A stretch of DNA of 64,000 nucleotides from Hybos culiciformis (Eukaryota > Arthropoda > Insecta > Diptera > Hybotidae): positions 45,943,525 to 46,007,524 of the forward strand of contig OZ023273.1 in the NCBI GenBank assembly GCA_964007475.1. The letters are read 5' to 3'. How positions within the stretch are numbered: the stretch's first letter is position 1; the number at the start of each line of letters is the position of its first letter. The translations under genes and the position numbers were made by a program. Of this stretch, positions 61,702 to 64,000 are shown one piece after another. The notes below the pieces were generated by a model that saw only the letters and a list, made by a program, of their open reading frames with translations, was not told the origin of the DNA and made no database searches.

Positions 61702-63837
61702 CTACTGAGATTCTGGTAATGATCGAATAATATCAGAATCACCTGGATCTGTGATTGCTAATGTGCACACTCGGAAATATTTACCACAAGCTGTACCTAA
61801 TTCAATGTTAGTTCCACTGTAGTGTTGAACATCTGATTTCGCCAACATAGCATAATATTCAATTTCAGATTTTCTAAAAAACGAGTTATTTTGAAAAAAT
61901 TAGACATAATTGAATGTATTTATTTTAAATTATAATAATTTAATTAAAAAAAATATCAGAAAGAGTCTCTAGAATGAAAAATTCTTCATAATTATTCAGA
62001 AATCTAATTGTCATCATTAAATTTATTTTTGAAATTTGTGTACTGTAAAAAATGTAAAAATATACAGAATATTTCGAAGTTTTAATAAAAAAATTGAATT
62101 CTAATACAAACTTTCAATACATACATAATTATTGAACCAAAATATGTAATTAATAATTATATTACTGTTAATTTTTTGTTGAAATTTCTAAGGTAAAATG
62201 TATTTATCTCAAAATAAGGATCTTTGTTATGTAATCATCACAATATATATTACAAATCTAATTTATTTACTTACAATTAAGTTTTCGATTACGCTATCAC
62301 GTTGAGTTCAATGACTACTCCATAGTTTCCATATCAATCAAATTAAAAATGTAAAATAAAATTTTGTAATCGTAATTATTGTTAATAAAATTTAGATTTT
62401 ATTGAATCCATCAGAAATAAACAATTTGGCCAAAATTTTGTTTTCAATCCTGAAAAATTGTGAGGCAAATGAGGAGGCATATTCCCCAATTCTCTTTTGA
62501 AACGATACTATTTGAAAATCTTATTAAATTCTATTTCGATTGAACTCAATAATATGCACTTCTACTTTTACTTAAATAAAATTGAGAATGTGATTTTTAA
62601 AGCTAATTGGCTCTTTGGAAGTTATTAATAAAATAGCTAGTTTTTCAAAGGAATTTTAAATGACATACCTAACTAACTTTTGTCCAATTTTTTTAATTCT
62701 ATGAAAATTGAATTTATAAAACTTAGAAGTTATTTAATATGCATATTAGGTAGGTATGTACCTAAGTGGTCTCATACATATTACATATTTATTTAAGATT
62801 TTGAACAAATAGAACAAATAGATATTTATAGTATAGTTATTTGATTAATAACTTTAATATAGTTGGTAGGGACCTAATTAGTTAGATACCTATAGGTAGG
62901 TACCTAACCAGGTATTATTGATTACAAAAATTTTATCTTTATTTTTAATTCTTTTGGAAACATACTTCTTAGTCATTTGGACTCCATATGATTCCAAAAA
63001 AAACGACGAAAAACACTTTTTTTTTTTATGGAAAACTACTTCTTTATAGTCTCACCTGAGTGATGGTGTATTGCTGGCAATTAAAACCAATTTGACTTTT
63101 CCTTGTCGTAATGATTTTAAGGTTTGTTTATAACCAAGACAATATTTTCCTGATTTCATGACTAAAGCTAAACGAGAGTTTGTGCTCTCTAAAGCTTTTT
63201 TCTGAAAAAAAAAATTAAAATAAAAAAATTTATTTATAAGTACATAATTAACTATAAAACAAATAGGTAGGTAGGTAGGTTACCTACTTAATAAATTAAG
63301 TAAAAAAATATTTTTTATATAAGCCTAGGTAACCAAGGTAGGTAGATGTATATTATAAAGGTATAAAAGCATTATTTGTGACGTTATATAAATAAAGGCA
63401 AGGTAGAGCAGAAGTGTCTACCTATGTTTCTAGTCATATTATTATTGAAGCCTAAACTTTTGTTGGTTCCAACTAAAGATACCTAGGACTTATCAGGAAC
63501 CTTAGTAGACACCTATATAAAAGATTGTTAAGAGCTAGGTAGGTATCTAAACATAATATTCAGACACGAGGTCTTTCAAAAAAATATGTTGAAAAATATT
63601 ATTAATCAAATTTTAGATTTTTTAAACAAACATAAAGACTGTATTAGTAGTTGGAGGAATGGAATTATATAAAATTATACCTATTTATCCATTTACTTGC
63701 ATTATTGGCCTCTGATATAGATACTTGGGTTTTTTTTTTAGGTTAAGTAAATGTAAAAGCGAGTTCAGTAAATATGTAGGTACGGTACGGACGGAAAATT
63801 AATTTAAAATACTTACTTGTTTTTTTGGTGCAACCAT
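61702..63837 (-). CDS. RpL30: 60S ribosomal protein L30 (eL30)
   Basis: Coding exons 63817-63837, 63056-63201 and 61702-61873 join in phase (339 nt, 112 residues). The product is a near-canonical eL30: it starts [14 protein letters not shown], continues [15 protein letters not shown] and [14 protein letters not shown], and has [20 protein letters not shown] and [11 protein letters not shown] near the end. It belongs to the L7Ae/L30e/S12e/Gadd45 RNA-binding fold, a core component of the large cytosolic subunit that contacts rRNA and, in yeast, represses its own splicing. The first coding exon has only 21 nt, typical for ribosomal protein genes. A 5' UTR intron and a TOP-like leader are visible upstream. 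The gene is intact and at its expected length. Confidence 0.98.
61874..63055. other. RpL30 intron 2
   Basis: AT-rich intron with AGGTAGGTA/TACCTA clusters near 62745-62910. Ribosomal protein introns often host snoRNAs; I saw no clear C/D or H/ACA boxes. Confidence 0.7.
63202..63816. other. RpL30 intron 1 with TAGG tetranucleotide runs
   Basis: Contains (TAGG)n near 63264-63280 and several AGGTA/TACCT clusters up to 63545. No RNA gene recognised. Confidence 0.7.
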
Positions 63838-63856
63838 TTTTTAAATTTTAACAAAA

Positions 63857-63987
63857 ACTGTAATAAAAAAAAATAAGAAAATTAATAAAATTATTTTTTA
63901 AATAAATTTATAATTTTATAAATTTAAGCAAGAGCAAGCAAATTTTGACGTACCTTGCTTGTAAAACGTGCAGAAAAGAAAAGAAGG
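63857..63987 (-). promoter_or_regulatory. RpL30 leader: TOP-like pyrimidine tract and 5' UTR intron
   Basis: On the minus strand a 15-base pyrimidine tract CCTTCTTTTCTTTTC (63973-63987) fits a 5' terminal oligopyrimidine start, the mark of growth-regulated ribosomal protein mRNAs. The short leader exon ends at 63954 with CAAG|GTACGTC, and the UTR intron ends with TTTATTACAG before 63857, about 20 bases from the ATG. Confidence 0.7.
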
Positions 63988-64000
63988 TATAAAGTTGAAA

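Overview
This is a strongly AT-rich stretch of an arthropod nuclear genome, almost certainly an insect. Genes are small and intron-split with GT-AG junctions, intergenic DNA is long, and transposon debris is dense. The recognisable proteins are animal housekeeping or epithelial proteins of insect type: ribosomal protein L30, a very-long-chain hydroxyacyl-CoA dehydratase, two claudin-like four-pass membrane proteins and a DUF4806 protein. I did not identify the species. A run of exactly 200 Ns at 5610-5809 is an assembly gap. No bacterial or organellar operon and no CRISPR array is present, and I recognised no tRNA or rRNA gene.

Layout: 1-25 kb is gene-poor. It holds one exon-like frame at the left edge, a 5'-truncated LINE (4.3-5.6 kb), two hAT-type elements with exact 8-bp target duplications (8.3 and 11.5 kb), several non-autonomous inverted-repeat elements (14.0, 21.9, 23.0, 24.6 kb), two simple foldbacks (17.45 kb, and a flawless 47-bp hairpin at 21.36 kb) and a decayed reverse transcriptase (25.4 kb, minus strand). 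25.8-28.1 kb carries a three-exon gene for a 231-residue disordered protein; its first intron contains a long-TIR element and a 31-bp tandem repeat. A second decayed LINE lies at 28.8 kb. 29-34.4 kb is empty. 34.4-36.1 kb encodes an unrecognised two-pass membrane protein on the minus strand. 36.7-38.75 kb is a cluster of three inverted-repeat transposons.

From 41.5 kb the window becomes gene-rich: claudin-like gene A (minus, 260 aa), a DUF4806 gene with a duplicated module (plus, 381 aa), claudin-like gene B (minus, 220 aa, resembling the insect pasiflora/septate-junction group), another hAT element at 52.1 kb, a C-tract-rich element at 57.0 kb, the dehydratase (plus, 238 aa) and RpL30 (minus, 112 aa). 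The last two are convergent. Every multi-exon model below was assembled by reading splice sites by eye, and each exon sum is divisible by three.

Functionally the genes are independent rather than an operon or cluster system: protein synthesis (RpL30), ER fatty-acid elongation (dehydratase), and probable epithelial junction or membrane proteins (the claudin-like pair). I did not find convincing evidence of a novel multi-gene system. The most unusual items are the perfect 47-bp foldback, the tandemly duplicated DUF4806 protein, the motif-array transposons at 24.6 and 38.35 kb, and the two unrecognised genes at 25.8 and 34.4 kb.
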